NCBI RefSeq assembly: GCF_000424185.1
Contig: NZ_AUJK01000004.1
Span: 1 to 64,000, forward strand
From: Prevotella sp. AGR2160
GTDB taxonomy: Bacteria > Bacteroidota > Bacteroidia > Bacteroidales > Bacteroidaceae
DNA length: 64,000 nt
Direction of reading: 5' to 3'
In this document: in pieces, positions 6,838-14,544 of the stretch
How positions within the stretch are numbered: the first letter of the stretch is position 1
Layout of the letters: every line of letters starts with the position of its first letter
The notes under the pieces: generated by a model
Told to the model about the DNA's origin: nothing
The model's input: the letters and a program-made list of their open reading frames with translations, nothing else
The model's database searches: none
Made by a program: the position numbers and the translations under genes

Positions 6838-7905
6838 ATGAAGAAGTTAGACCAACTATATGCCATCTGGAAGAGCTTGCAGCCGTTAGAAAGCCGCAAG
6901 CAATATCTGCTGAGCCAGCGGTTTACCGTTGACTATAACTTCAACAGCAATCACATGGAAGGCAATACCCTTACCTATGGGCAGACAGAGCTGCTGTTGC
7001 TTTTCGGCAAAGTCAGTGGTGATGGCGACTTGAAGGACTTCAATGACATGAAGGCCAGTCAGGTAAGTCTGAAGATGATGGAGGAGCAGGCGCATCTGAG
7101 CTCAATGCCACTGACACAGAACTTTATCCGTACGCTCCATCACACATTGCTGCGTGAGGACTACAAGGTTTACAGAACGCTGCCCGGTGGCGAGCAGACA
7201 AGTTACACCATACATGCAGGAAGATACAAGACCCGCCCTAACAGTGTGATAACCCGCTACGGTGACCGGTTTGATTATGCATCGCCGGAAGAGACACCAG
7301 CACTCATGACCGACCTCGTAGACTGGTATAATGAAGAAGAAACCCAAGGGGCGCTGACACCCGTCCAGTTGGCCGCCTTGTTCCATTACAGATACATCCG
7401 CATACATCCCTTCGAAGATGGCAATGGCAGAATAGCGCGACTGATGGTAAACTACATCCTCGCCCGGCACGATTGGCCGATGGTGGTTGTAAGAAACCGC
7501 AATAAGAGTCAGTACATAGACGCTTTGCACCAGTCAGATGTAGCCATCGGTCCGACGCCCTCCGATGGAGCCCATGCCTCTTTTCAGCAGATAGGAGCGT
7601 TTGCCCGTTATTTTCAGAAACTTGTAACAACGGAACTTGAATATGACATCGACTTTGTCAAGGAGCAGTCTCCCAATGTCTGGTGGTATGACGGACAGAA
7701 GATTACGTTCCGCAGCAAGTCAACGCCTGTCATTCTGAAGGCCCTTAAAGACGATCCGGATATCACCATCGAGTCGTTAAGCCAAAAGGCTGGCATAGCC
7801 ACCTCAGCTGTCAAAAAGCAACTTCGCCAGATGACGGACAAAGGCTATATAGAGCGGCGTGGTGAAGGTGGCGCCTGGTATGTGTTTGCCTCACCCTCGG
7901 TGTAA
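6838..7905 (+). CDS. Fic-family AMP-transferase with inhibitory helix
   Basis: Fic proteins usually transfer AMP from ATP to a target hydroxyl. The active-site loop HPFEDGNGRIARLMV (about residues 185-199) matches HPFxxGNGRxxR exactly, so catalysis is expected. An N-terminal SNHMEGN (about residues 37-43) fits the (S/T)xxxE(G/N) inhibitory motif, making this a self-inhibited class II enzyme that needs no separate antitoxin. The C-terminus (about 295-345, ESLSQKAGIATSAVKKQLRQ) is a winged helix that may bind DNA for autoregulation. The 355-residue length is normal. It is the only rightward cargo gene beside the integrase. Target unknown; toxin-like or regulatory roles are both possible. Confidence 0.88.
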   Translation: MKKLDQLYAIWKSLQPLESRKQYLLSQRFTVDYNFNSNHMEGNTLTYGQTELLLLFGKVSGDGDLKDFNDMKASQVSLKMMEEQAHLSSMPLTQNFIRTLHHTLLREDYKVYRTLPGGEQTSYTIHAGRYKTRPNSVITRYGDRFDYASPEETPALMTDLVDWYNEEETQGALTPVQLAALFHYRYIRIHPFEDGNGRIARLMVNYILARHDWPMVVVRNRNKSQYIDALHQSDVAIGPTPSDGAHASFQQIGAFARYFQKLVTTELEYDIDFVKEQSPNVWWYDGQKITFRSKSTPVILKALKDDPDITIESLSQKAGIATSAVKKQLRQMTDKGYIERRGEGGAWYVFASPSV

Positions 7906-7916
7906 AGACATAATAG

Positions 7917-7963
7917 CATTCTCACAGAATCACATTATAATATATGTGAATCTGTGAGAATGA
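7917..7963. terminator. Long hairpin between convergent Fic and mobilization genes
   Basis: CATTCTCACAGA pairs with TCTGTGAGAATG and, after a one-base mismatch, TCACAT pairs with ATGTGA around an AT-rich loop. It sits between the Fic stop and the end of the leftward mobilization operon, so it probably terminates both transcripts. Confidence 0.65.
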
Positions 7964-7968
7964 GATAC

Positions 7969-8565
7969 CTACTTTGCTTTCTGAATCTCCGCCTTGTGCT
8001 CATCCACGAACATCCGCAGGATGGCATTGACGACATGCTTGGTCGGTACGGGCTTGCCACATCTAAGGTTGAAAGCCTCAATCTGACGGTACAGTCCCTT
8101 GTCTATCCACACTTGCGACTCGGCAATCTTCCCGGCCTTGGAAGCTGAAGCGAGATGCCACAATGCGGATAATCCTTCTGAAGGAATTGGCCCATTGGAG
8201 GGCTCCAGTGTCTTGACTGCACCTTTCGGCTTCGAAGACGCCTTGCTTCCGTTCTCCTTCGGCACTGTCTTCGCCTTTGAACAGGCCTTCTTCGTTGAGT
8301 CTTGTGTACGCTTGCCGTTGTCATCCTTAGTCCCGCCAGTGGAGAGTTTAGGCACTTCTGCATCCGCTTTATCCTCCGTGCTCGAATGAAATTCAGGGAC
8401 AGGCTTGCTGTCTTGACTCATGCGTTTTCTGTTGCTCACTTTCTTCGGCTTAGGCATTTCCGTTGACTTCTGCCAGGATGGAGTTGGAGCCTCATTGACC
8501 CGTCTGACCAGCTCATGAATATCGCCAAAATGAAGATTCTTGTCTGTTGAATTACGTGTTTCCAT
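7969..8565 (-). CDS. DUF3408-like mobilization accessory protein
   Basis: The 198-residue protein has a long, low-complexity Lys/Ser/Thr/Pro-rich N-terminal two thirds. Its C-terminal domain (about residues 140-195: SQVWIDKGLYRQIEAFNLRC, then VPTKHVVNAILRMFVDEH) has ribbon-helix-helix character. DUF3408-type proteins with this layout are common in Bacteroidetes mobilizable elements, next to relaxase genes, and probably bind DNA in the transfer complex. It lies 37 bp after the relaxase stop on the same strand, as the last gene of the mobilization operon. Family assignment is from form and context. Confidence 0.6.
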   Translation of the reverse strand: METRNSTDKNLHFGDIHELVRRVNEAPTPSWQKSTEMPKPKKVSNRKRMSQDSKPVPEFHSSTEDKADAEVPKLSTGGTKDDNGKRTQDSTKKACSKAKTVPKENGSKASSKPKGAVKTLEPSNGPIPSEGLSALWHLASASKAGKIAESQVWIDKGLYRQIEAFNLRCGKPVPTKHVVNAILRMFVDEHKAEIQKAK

Positions 8566-8602
8566 AGTAGTATAAGTTTATTGGTGAATACTTTTTTGTT
8601 CT

Positions 8603-10777
8603 CTACATTGACATACCGCCCTTGAAGCGGCGCTCGTCATCGATGTCGTCCCAACGGCCGCGTTTGCCGCCTACCTCAAACTCACGGTTAAAGCCGTTGC
8701 CGGTATAATGTGTGAGGACACTCATCAGTCTCTGCATCAGTTGCTGATGCTGACTTATAAACGAGGCTATCTTGTCCGGTGCATCATCCTTACTTGCGTA
8801 ACTCGGATACACGCCAATGTCGTCATATCTAAGGTTCCGCACGATGGCATTTGCCTCGTCACGGGCAACATGCTCCTTGAAGAGACGCACTTTTGTCTCG
8901 TTGAACGCAGCCTTGTTGCCGTCGAGTCTGTTCATCATCCGGCTCTCCTGGTCCGTGAGGTCGTAATGAATGGTGCTGCCGTTACTGTCGAAAGCCACGC
9001 GCCACAATCCATTCATCAGTTTGTAGCACCTTACGTCCCCCTCAGGCAACTCCAATGCGTTTCCACCCACCTTGACATACGCCTCTGCCAACTGCCGGCG
9101 GTAGGACTCGTAAATCTCCTTGTAGAAGTAGAACACGGCAAGCCGGATAGCAATGTCGTCATGGGCTTCAGCCGGCGCCTTGCAATACCATTCCGTCTGG
9201 TTATCGGTGATGGTATGGTCGTACGTCTTGCCGTCCAACTCCATGCGGACAATGTTTTTGCCATTCACGGAGCAAGCTCTTGCCCTGAACATAGGGCGGT
9301 AAATGTCAAGCGTACTGTCGGAGCTGTAGATGGTAGCCTTGACTGTCTCCTTAGGAGTCTCGTTTTCTTTGCTTGCAGGTGCCTGGCTGCGGTTGTCGAA
9401 TGACGGTCGTGTCGCAGTGCGGTTTTGACTTGTCCCCGTATCAGATGCACTCGTCTTTTTGACCCTGTCCGAATCTGAGTCATTGGCTCCAGAGTGTAGG
9501 TCTCTGTTATTCCACAGATCAGCCCATTTCGGAATGTCACTTTGCTCAACTCCCTTATTTGACCATGCTGGCAACTTGACATTATCTGAAGGCTTAGCCT
9601 TAGAAACCGATGACGTTTTATCCACACGCTTAGTTGTCTTTCGAATTGCTTTCGATTCCTGTGCAGCCTTCCACTCCGTGATGCCTATGATGTCTGCGAG
9701 TTTCATCACCTCACTGCCGTTGAGTGCCACCTTATTATTATGGTCAACGATCCCATAGCCTCGGACCACGCCGTTCTTGTCTTTCTGAAAATGGACAGCT
9801 ATGCCGAACTTATTGCGGAGCTCGTCGATGAACCATTGCATCTGATACTGTTCCAGCTTGGAGAGCGGTTTGCCTTTGGCATCGGTCAGCTTCTTGACTT
9901 CAGGAAGAATCTTGACCTTCTTTCGTTTCATCAACTCTTTCTTGGTCTTGGCATGCTCTTCCTCTTTGCCTTCCGATTTCATTTTTTGGTCATCATCACT
10001 ATAAGGGGCCTGCTTCAGACTCAACTCTCTGTACTTGATGATGATGGCCTTTAAGCGTTTGGCTGTCTCCTCCCGTCGTGCTATGTCGCGCTTGTCTGTC
10101 TTCACCTCGGCAATCCGTGCCTCAATGTCACTGCGTCTGACTCTGATGGTCTCGGCACCGCCATGATAGAACGACAGTATGCCGTTGCCTTCTTTCGACT
10201 CCCCAACCTTATAGTTGAATTCGCGTGCGATGTTCATCAGTTGTCCCTCGGTCGTAAAACTGTACCCGAACATCCGTCTGATGTCATTCTGCTGGTCCTC
10301 GCAGACGACCCGGTTGAGTGCGGCATTGAGCCTGCGATAGTCGTGATGGTCAGACATCAGCCGTCCTTTTTCGGTTATCCTCGTTGTGAGGATGTGCACG
10401 TGGTTGTTCTCCGTGTCATGGTGGAAGTAGATGAAGTACGGCTGACAGCCCATGCCGTATTCACGCATCATGGCGTGGGCTATGCTGACCAGCTGCTCCT
10501 TGTTCTTCTCCTGTCCCTTGCAGGATAGGGCAAGATGCAGCTGCCATTGCGTTGAGCGGGTGTTGCCATAGGTCTCGGATCGACCTTGCAGATACCGCTC
10601 CACCTCTTTGCTGCCGTCAATGCCCACGCCATGAAGCGTGCGCAAGGTATGCAGAAAGTTGCCGTCGATATTGGCATAGCCCGCGAGCTCAGCTACTCCT
10701 TCCAGGACCTTCTTCTCGTTGTAAGCCGCCCCGGGGAACACGCCACCGTGGACGGACTGTAGTTTCTTGATAATCAT
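8603..10777 (-). CDS. Relaxase/mobilization nuclease
   Basis: Relaxases nick oriT and lead the DNA strand during conjugation. The N-terminal domain (first ~230 residues from the chosen start) has the histidine motif YFIYFHHDTENNHVHILTTR, the metal-binding HUH-type triad, plus FPGAAYNEKKVLEGVAELAG near the start. The C-terminal two thirds are charged and Ser/Lys-rich, typical of Bacteroidetes relaxases. An in-frame ATG exists at 10903, but the 42 extra codons would lie in a tandem palindromic repeat array, so I chose ATG at 10777 (MIIKKLQSVHGG). This gives 724 residues. It follows the MobC-like gene and precedes the DUF3408-like gene in one operon. No coupling protein is visible. Confidence 0.85.
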   Translation of the reverse strand: MIIKKLQSVHGGVFPGAAYNEKKVLEGVAELAGYANIDGNFLHTLRTLHGVGIDGSKEVERYLQGRSETYGNTRSTQWQLHLALSCKGQEKNKEQLVSIAHAMMREYGMGCQPYFIYFHHDTENNHVHILTTRITEKGRLMSDHHDYRRLNAALNRVVCEDQQNDIRRMFGYSFTTEGQLMNIAREFNYKVGESKEGNGILSFYHGGAETIRVRRSDIEARIAEVKTDKRDIARREETAKRLKAIIIKYRELSLKQAPYSDDDQKMKSEGKEEEHAKTKKELMKRKKVKILPEVKKLTDAKGKPLSKLEQYQMQWFIDELRNKFGIAVHFQKDKNGVVRGYGIVDHNNKVALNGSEVMKLADIIGITEWKAAQESKAIRKTTKRVDKTSSVSKAKPSDNVKLPAWSNKGVEQSDIPKWADLWNNRDLHSGANDSDSDRVKKTSASDTGTSQNRTATRPSFDNRSQAPASKENETPKETVKATIYSSDSTLDIYRPMFRARACSVNGKNIVRMELDGKTYDHTITDNQTEWYCKAPAEAHDDIAIRLAVFYFYKEIYESYRRQLAEAYVKVGGNALELPEGDVRCYKLMNGLWRVAFDSNGSTIHYDLTDQESRMMNRLDGNKAAFNETKVRLFKEHVARDEANAIVRNLRYDDIGVYPSYASKDDAPDKIASFISQHQQLMQRLMSVLTHYTGNGFNREFEVGGKRGRWDDIDDERRFKGGMSM

Positions 10778-10817
10778 AATCTCTGTGTTATTGGTTTTGA
10801 CTATTCGGTGGTTATGT

Positions 10818-10905
10818 GGTGACCATACTGTGGTCAGACAATGACCAAACCATGGTCGGGAGATGACCAAAGCCCGGTCATGTGATGACCATGCCGTGGT
10901 CATGT
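10818..10905. repeat. Four tandem ~20-bp imperfect palindromes (relaxase operator or oriT part)
   Basis: Between the MobC-like stop and the relaxase start the units read TGACCATACTGTGGTCA, ATGACCAAACCATGGTC, ATGACCAAAGCCCGGTCAT and ATGACCATGCCGTGGTCAT. Spacing is near 20 bp, two helical turns. Each unit is a near-palindrome of TGACC/GGTCA. The regular phasing suggests cooperative binding of a dimeric protein, plausibly the MobC-like or relaxase protein. Confidence 0.75.
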
Positions 10906-11369
10906 TATGGTTGTTGTACTGTGGTAAAATAGTCTTTCACTCTCTTCCAGATGTTGGCGTTGACAGTTCGGGCAGAGTTCATCGCCTTCCGGATAACATC
11001 CAAGTTGTCCGCTGCCTGGCGTGTCACCGGTGTCGGACTGGACATTGCCTGCGCGTTGACATGATAGGCTATCTGGTTGATGTTGTTGCCGATGCGGTTC
11101 AACTCCCGGTTCTGGTTGATGTAATCATCATGTACAGCTGCCAGCATTTTAGACGCATCTTCACTCATACGTGTAAAACTATTTCCTAATCGGTCGAGTT
11201 CGGCGTTGCCACCGGCACCACAGAAGTCGCAGTGATAAAGTGAGTAGCGGAACATGTCACTCATGTTCCCGTCGAAATGTTCGTTGGCGATCTTCTTCGC
11301 CAAATTCTTCACTGTGGAGTCCACACGGAACTGTATGAACTCCGTTTTGTTTTGTGTGTTTTTCTTCAT
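10905..11369 (-). CDS. MobC-like relaxosome accessory protein
   Basis: This 154-residue protein begins MKKNTQNKTEFIQFRVDSTV, a ribbon-helix-helix type start. Its C-terminal half carries the MobC-like segment LNRIGNNINQIAYHVNA (about residues 92-108), found in plasmid mobilization proteins that open oriT for the relaxase. It is the first gene of the leftward mob operon and its stop lies 2 bp from a possible upstream relaxase ATG. The palindromic array lies just downstream and a strong inverted repeat (11450-11490) upstream, so its likely binding sites flank it. Confidence 0.8.
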   Translation of the reverse strand: MKKNTQNKTEFIQFRVDSTVKNLAKKIANEHFDGNMSDMFRYSLYHCDFCGAGGNAELDRLGNSFTRMSEDASKMLAAVHDDYINQNRELNRIGNNINQIAYHVNAQAMSSPTPVTRQAADNLDVIRKAMNSARTVNANIWKRVKDYFTTVQQP

Positions 11370-11449
11370 GTTATCATCAGGTTTGTTTTATATACAAAGT
11401 GATAAAGAGAGCGAGTTTCGAGCGAACTGGATCCCATCCCTTGAAGGGT

Positions 11450-11490
11450 GGGCAAGTTGCCGTTGTCATGACAAACGGCATAACTTGCCC
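11450..11490. other. Candidate oriT: imperfect inverted repeat upstream of the mob operon
   Basis: GGGCAAGTTGCCGTT and AAACGGCATAACTTGCCC face each other around GTCATGAC, itself palindromic. The hairpin lies ~80 bp upstream of the MobC-like start, where oriT sites of small mobilizable elements usually occur, next to a TTGCCC run. No nick site can be proven from sequence alone. Confidence 0.5.
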
Positions 11491-11520
11491 CCATCAACTT
11501 TCAAAAGATTGCTCATCAAT

Positions 11521-12414
11521 TTAGTGATAAAGTGAGACACCATAATCCTTGCAGATTTTGAAGAAGGTGGCGATGGTAATGCCGCCGTTGCCTCTCTGTA
11601 AGCTGTCAAATTTTCGGTCGGTCTCACGCCGGTCATACTTCTCGTTCTGGCTGCTGCATAAGTGAAAAAATTCTCTACCACTCTCTCCAAGGCTGGCAAG
11701 GGCAAAGCCGACTTTTATCCAGTTGTCGTAGGTGGAGGTGATGTCAATATTCCTCTCCGCTACCACCTTGCAGCATCGAGCTACTTGTCCGATAATATTA
11801 CCGTCCTTGTCAGGAGAGAAGTCTGCGGTGCGAATAGGTTTCGGGTGTTCTTTGACCTTTACCTTATTATATACAAGCGCATGCTCATTGACGAAGGGAC
11901 GGTCGTCAGCACTCTTGGTTCTGAGCCGGCAGATGTCAGAACAGTTACGGTCAAGGGTGATGCCCATCCGGGAGAAGTCATCGGCGAGTTGCAGAAACTG
12001 TCCCTTGTGGCATGACGGATACTTGATGGGTACAAGCAGGAACACGCCCCTGCCGCTGACGCTCAGACTGGCGTAGGCGATCTGCGGTATCGCAGCCAGT
12101 TGCCATTTCAAACTCTCCCAGTCGTGGATGTTCGGATTATCCTGCCTATCTATGTCAAGGCAGATGAAGCCGGAGTGCTCCTTTAGATTCTTGCTGCAGC
12201 GTGTCGGCTCAAAGACTCCACTGACGGTGGCGCATGGCAATTGCCGCTTGAGTGCTGAACGGATGGTTTTGTCCTCAGTGGCTCGTATCCGTATTATCTC
12301 CTCACGGTGGTCGTCACCGAAAAGAAATTCTGACAGCAGTTGCTTCCTGCCCACGTTGTCGTAGGCGTTGTTATAGACCGTGATGGTCTTGTCGAATATG
12401 GATTTGTTCATCAT
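11521..12414 (-). CDS. Primase-like replication protein (VirE N-terminal and PriCT domains)
   Basis: The N-terminal ~170 residues have the BT4734/VirE-N fold signature: HSGFICLDIDRQDNP and YASLSVSGRGVFLLVPIKYP, resembling an archaeo-eukaryotic primase-like domain. The C-terminal ~80 residues (TYDNWIKVGFALASLGESGREFF onward) are a PriCT-type helical module. Such proteins are common in Bacteroidetes mobile elements and probably start DNA synthesis during transfer or replication. I chose a start at 12414 (MMNKSIFDKTI; 297 residues), because the longer open frame to 12513 runs into a repeat array. It lies 3' of the DUF3987 gene on the same strand. Confidence 0.75.
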   Translation of the reverse strand: MMNKSIFDKTITVYNNAYDNVGRKQLLSEFLFGDDHREEIIRIRATEDKTIRSALKRQLPCATVSGVFEPTRCSKNLKEHSGFICLDIDRQDNPNIHDWESLKWQLAAIPQIAYASLSVSGRGVFLLVPIKYPSCHKGQFLQLADDFSRMGITLDRNCSDICRLRTKSADDRPFVNEHALVYNKVKVKEHPKPIRTADFSPDKDGNIIGQVARCCKVVAERNIDITSTYDNWIKVGFALASLGESGREFFHLCSSQNEKYDRRETDRKFDSLQRGNGGITIATFFKICKDYGVSLYH

Positions 12415-12434
12415 GTATACTATATTGTTTTCTG

Positions 12435-12632
12435 TGAGGGTTACACCCGTATTCCCCGTAAGCGCCCATAAACATTGGCTTTCAGCGGTGTGTAACCGTA
12501 ACCGTGTAACCACGACCGTCGTTAGATTTATTCCTCCATGCTGTAGAGGATCGAAAGGTTACAGGGTTACAGTTACACTGCCACTAATTGCTTTGTTCAT
12601 TGGTATTTATAGCGTCTTGAGGTGTAACCCCG
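12435..12632. repeat. Cluster of GTTAC(A/C) repeats in a replication-gene gap
   Basis: Between the DUF3987 stop region and the primase start, both-strand copies of GGTTACA or GTGTAACC occur: 12438-12446, several in 12489-12510, three in 12557-12578, and one in the coding end at 12621-12630. Dense direct and inverted units between two replication genes resemble iterons of an origin or a regulator site. Confidence 0.5.
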
Positions 12633-13981
12633 GAGTTGTTGATTGTGTCATCGGACAGACCGGACTGTGTGCTGGCTTTCGGCAGATACTTGTACAGCTG
12701 CTCACGTGTCATTCCACAGCTTTCAGCAAATTTGCTTTTGTTCGTGATGGGATGGAACCGGTTGAGGGTACGGACAGCATCGCCAAGGGTAATCTGCCGC
12801 GGGGCATCGCTGGCTTGCAGCATCCCGTGAACTTTCTGCGCCCATCCCTCGAAGATATGCATACATCTGATAGCAAACGCTACTGCCTCGCCAGTGATGA
12901 CAGGCTTGCACGGCGTGTCGTTGACGAAGTGGTCGCCCATCTCCTCCTTGGGTATGTTGGCGAAGAACTCAATCTCATCACCATGGAGCAGCGTGGCTAT
13001 CGCCGCCCACTTCTCAAGATAGATGAACAGCTTGTCGCGCACCTCGTCCATGTAGACATCATTCCCCTCGCACTTCTTCATTCTTATCTCACGGAAGTAG
13101 TCGTTGAGAAGCAGCTGTGCCTCGTCATCGAAGGTGAATGTCATCGGCGCGATGTTATGGAACTTCACGATCAGCTGTTCCCAGTAGTCAAGCACCATCG
13201 AATCGATACCTGTCAGCGACCGCTCAAGAGTTACCTTTATCTCCGGCGCGACGAAGAGCCAGCGGTAGTTGAAACCACTGTTTATCATCTGCTCCTTACC
13301 CAGTATTGTGGGGAGAATACCCGGTTGTATGCCTCCGACAACCGTCAGATACGGTTTGGGGATGATCAGCGGCTCGTCGCCGGCACGGATGATAGAGATG
13401 TGCTCGTTGGTGAAGATGGACAGGAAGTCGGGGATGCCGCCGCTGCCATTGCTGTAGCGTCCGCCCAGGTCCTCGATGAAGCCCACGAGCTCATCACGGC
13501 GGGCAAACAGTCCGTGTGGGTTCCATGCCAGCATCTTGTTGATGGCTTCGGGTGTCGGATTGGAGACATAGAGTATCTGCGGATTGGGCATGTTTGTCGT
13601 GTCCTTCAACTCCAGGCAACGCTGCTTCTCCTCCTTGTAGGCAAGATGCTTCTGCAAGCTGATGTTTTCCAAGGGCTTTACCAGCAGACTCACCGGCTGT
13701 GTTTTGTTGCTTCCGGGTGGAGCCACATGGCAGACGTTGATGTTGAGCATATTGGTGTACTTGCCGTCAAACACGCTTACCTTCGTTCCCACTGCACCGG
13801 ACACCACCGCAAACATCGTGGAGATGACGATATCCTCAGAACAGTCCATCACCTGCGCAATGATGTCGGCAATCTCCGACACCTCTGCCATCAGGTAGTC
13901 CGCCGGCAACTCATGGACGGGCTTGTCCATGAGTGCGTCGGGGCGGATAGCAACTTCGTTCATTTCGTTAGGTTGTGCCAT
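12584..13981 (-). CDS. DUF3987-family replication protein
   Basis: The 465-residue protein has a P-loop-like VAPPGSNKTQPVSLLVKPL segment (about residues 120-140), followed by ILYVSNPTPEAINKMLAWNP and GGIPDFLSIFTNEHISIIRAG, hallmarks of DUF3987. These helicase/primase-associated ATPase-like proteins occur in phages and integrative elements beside VirE-N primases. The P-loop ends GSNKT instead of the classic GxGKT, so ATP use is uncertain. The start at 13981 lies 5 bp after the upstream DUF3853 stop, showing one operon: regulator, DUF3987, primase. Confidence 0.75.
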   Translation of the reverse strand: MAQPNEMNEVAIRPDALMDKPVHELPADYLMAEVSEIADIIAQVMDCSEDIVISTMFAVVSGAVGTKVSVFDGKYTNMLNINVCHVAPPGSNKTQPVSLLVKPLENISLQKHLAYKEEKQRCLELKDTTNMPNPQILYVSNPTPEAINKMLAWNPHGLFARRDELVGFIEDLGGRYSNGSGGIPDFLSIFTNEHISIIRAGDEPLIIPKPYLTVVGGIQPGILPTILGKEQMINSGFNYRWLFVAPEIKVTLERSLTGIDSMVLDYWEQLIVKFHNIAPMTFTFDDEAQLLLNDYFREIRMKKCEGNDVYMDEVRDKLFIYLEKWAAIATLLHGDEIEFFANIPKEEMGDHFVNDTPCKPVITGEAVAFAIRCMHIFEGWAQKVHGMLQASDAPRQITLGDAVRTLNRFHPITNKSKFAESCGMTREQLYKYLPKASTQSGLSDDTINNSGVTPQDAINTNEQSN

Positions 13982-13986
13982 AGTCT

Positions 13987-14331
13987 TCAGGAATTGGTGA
14001 TTGCAGTGCCGTTAGCTTTAGCGGATGCTGCGAGCTTCAGTGCCAGGTCAGCATCCACGACGATCTTGCGCCCCACCTGTGTGATGGCATCATCGATGAC
14101 GCCACTCCGCTTGATGCGGTTGGCAGTGGGGATGCTGCAGCCGAAGGTGTCGGCAATGCCCTTGATGCCATAGACAAGGCGACGCGGCTTCGGTAACTCT
14201 GTGTCTGACGACGCCTTATCGCCTTGCTTGTTGAGCAGTGGCAGGTTACTTACAAGGAAAGCGAGCTGCTCTCCGGTCATCATGCAGACAGGTGTCTGCA
14301 ATAAAGTCTCGAAAGTAAATACGTGTTCCAT
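13987..14331 (-). CDS. DUF3853-like small helix-turn-helix protein
   Basis: Chosen start ATG at 14331 gives 114 residues (MEHVFTFETLLQTPVCMMTG). The longer open frame to 14469 would include a promoter and operator, so it is rejected. The C-terminal part (YGIKGIADTFGCSIPTANRI, then IDDAITQVGRKIVVDADLAL) resembles excisionase-type or MerR-like winged helices that read DNA. DUF3853 proteins commonly head replication operons of Bacteroidetes elements. A palindrome of GGTAC arms lies upstream (14385-14427), a plausible autoregulatory site. Excisionase, replication-control or transcriptional roles are all possible. Confidence 0.65.
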   Translation of the reverse strand: MEHVFTFETLLQTPVCMMTGEQLAFLVSNLPLLNKQGDKASSDTELPKPRRLVYGIKGIADTFGCSIPTANRIKRSGVIDDAITQVGRKIVVDADLALKLAASAKANGTAITNS

Positions 14332-14360
14332 AAGATTAGTGTTAAGATTTAATTTCGCTG

Positions 14361-14427
14361 CAAAGGTAACAGGCTTTTCCGGGCTTTTTGGTACAATGAA
14401 AAGCACTTTAATTTTTTGTACCAAAAA
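14361..14427 (-). promoter_or_regulatory. Promoter and GGTAC inverted-repeat operator of the replication operon
   Basis: On the minus strand TACCTTTG (complement of 14361-14368) is a Bacteroidetes -7 box 30 bp before the DUF3853 start. Upstream, TTTTTGGTAC (14385-14394) and GTACCAAAAA (14418-14427) form a perfect 10-bp inverted repeat with a 23-bp spacer across the expected -33 region, an arrangement suited to repression. Confidence 0.55.
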
Positions 14428-14470
14428 ATAGAATGTCATTGAGCCTCTGTACAGTTTATACAGCAACAAA

Positions 14471-14503
14471 AAAGCAATGGAGTCTCTGTGAGTCCATTGC
14501 TTT
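14471..14503. terminator. Hairpin terminator downstream of the 414-residue orphan
   Basis: AAAAGCAATGGA pairs with TCCATTGCTTTT around an 11-nt loop. It lies 40 bp past the end of the leftward orphan gene and upstream of the replication operon, separating the two transcripts. It reads symmetrically and could work in both directions. Confidence 0.65.
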
Positions 14504-14544
14504 TCCCTCTTGGTAAAATATTTATAATAGCATGTTGCTGGCCG

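Noticed and set aside
10778-10903. Upstream start of the relaxase at 10903
   Set aside because: The added codons lie wholly in tandem palindromes and give a sequence unlike relaxase N-termini.
10818-10905. CRISPR array
   Set aside because: Four short near-palindromes with no unique spacers and no cas genes; it is an operator-like array. No CRISPR was seen anywhere in the window.
12380-14173. A 597-codon open frame on the plus strand opposite the DUF3987 and primase genes
   Set aside because: It crosses two genes, their gap and the repeat array, shows no domain, and mirrors the codon bias of the minus-strand genes.
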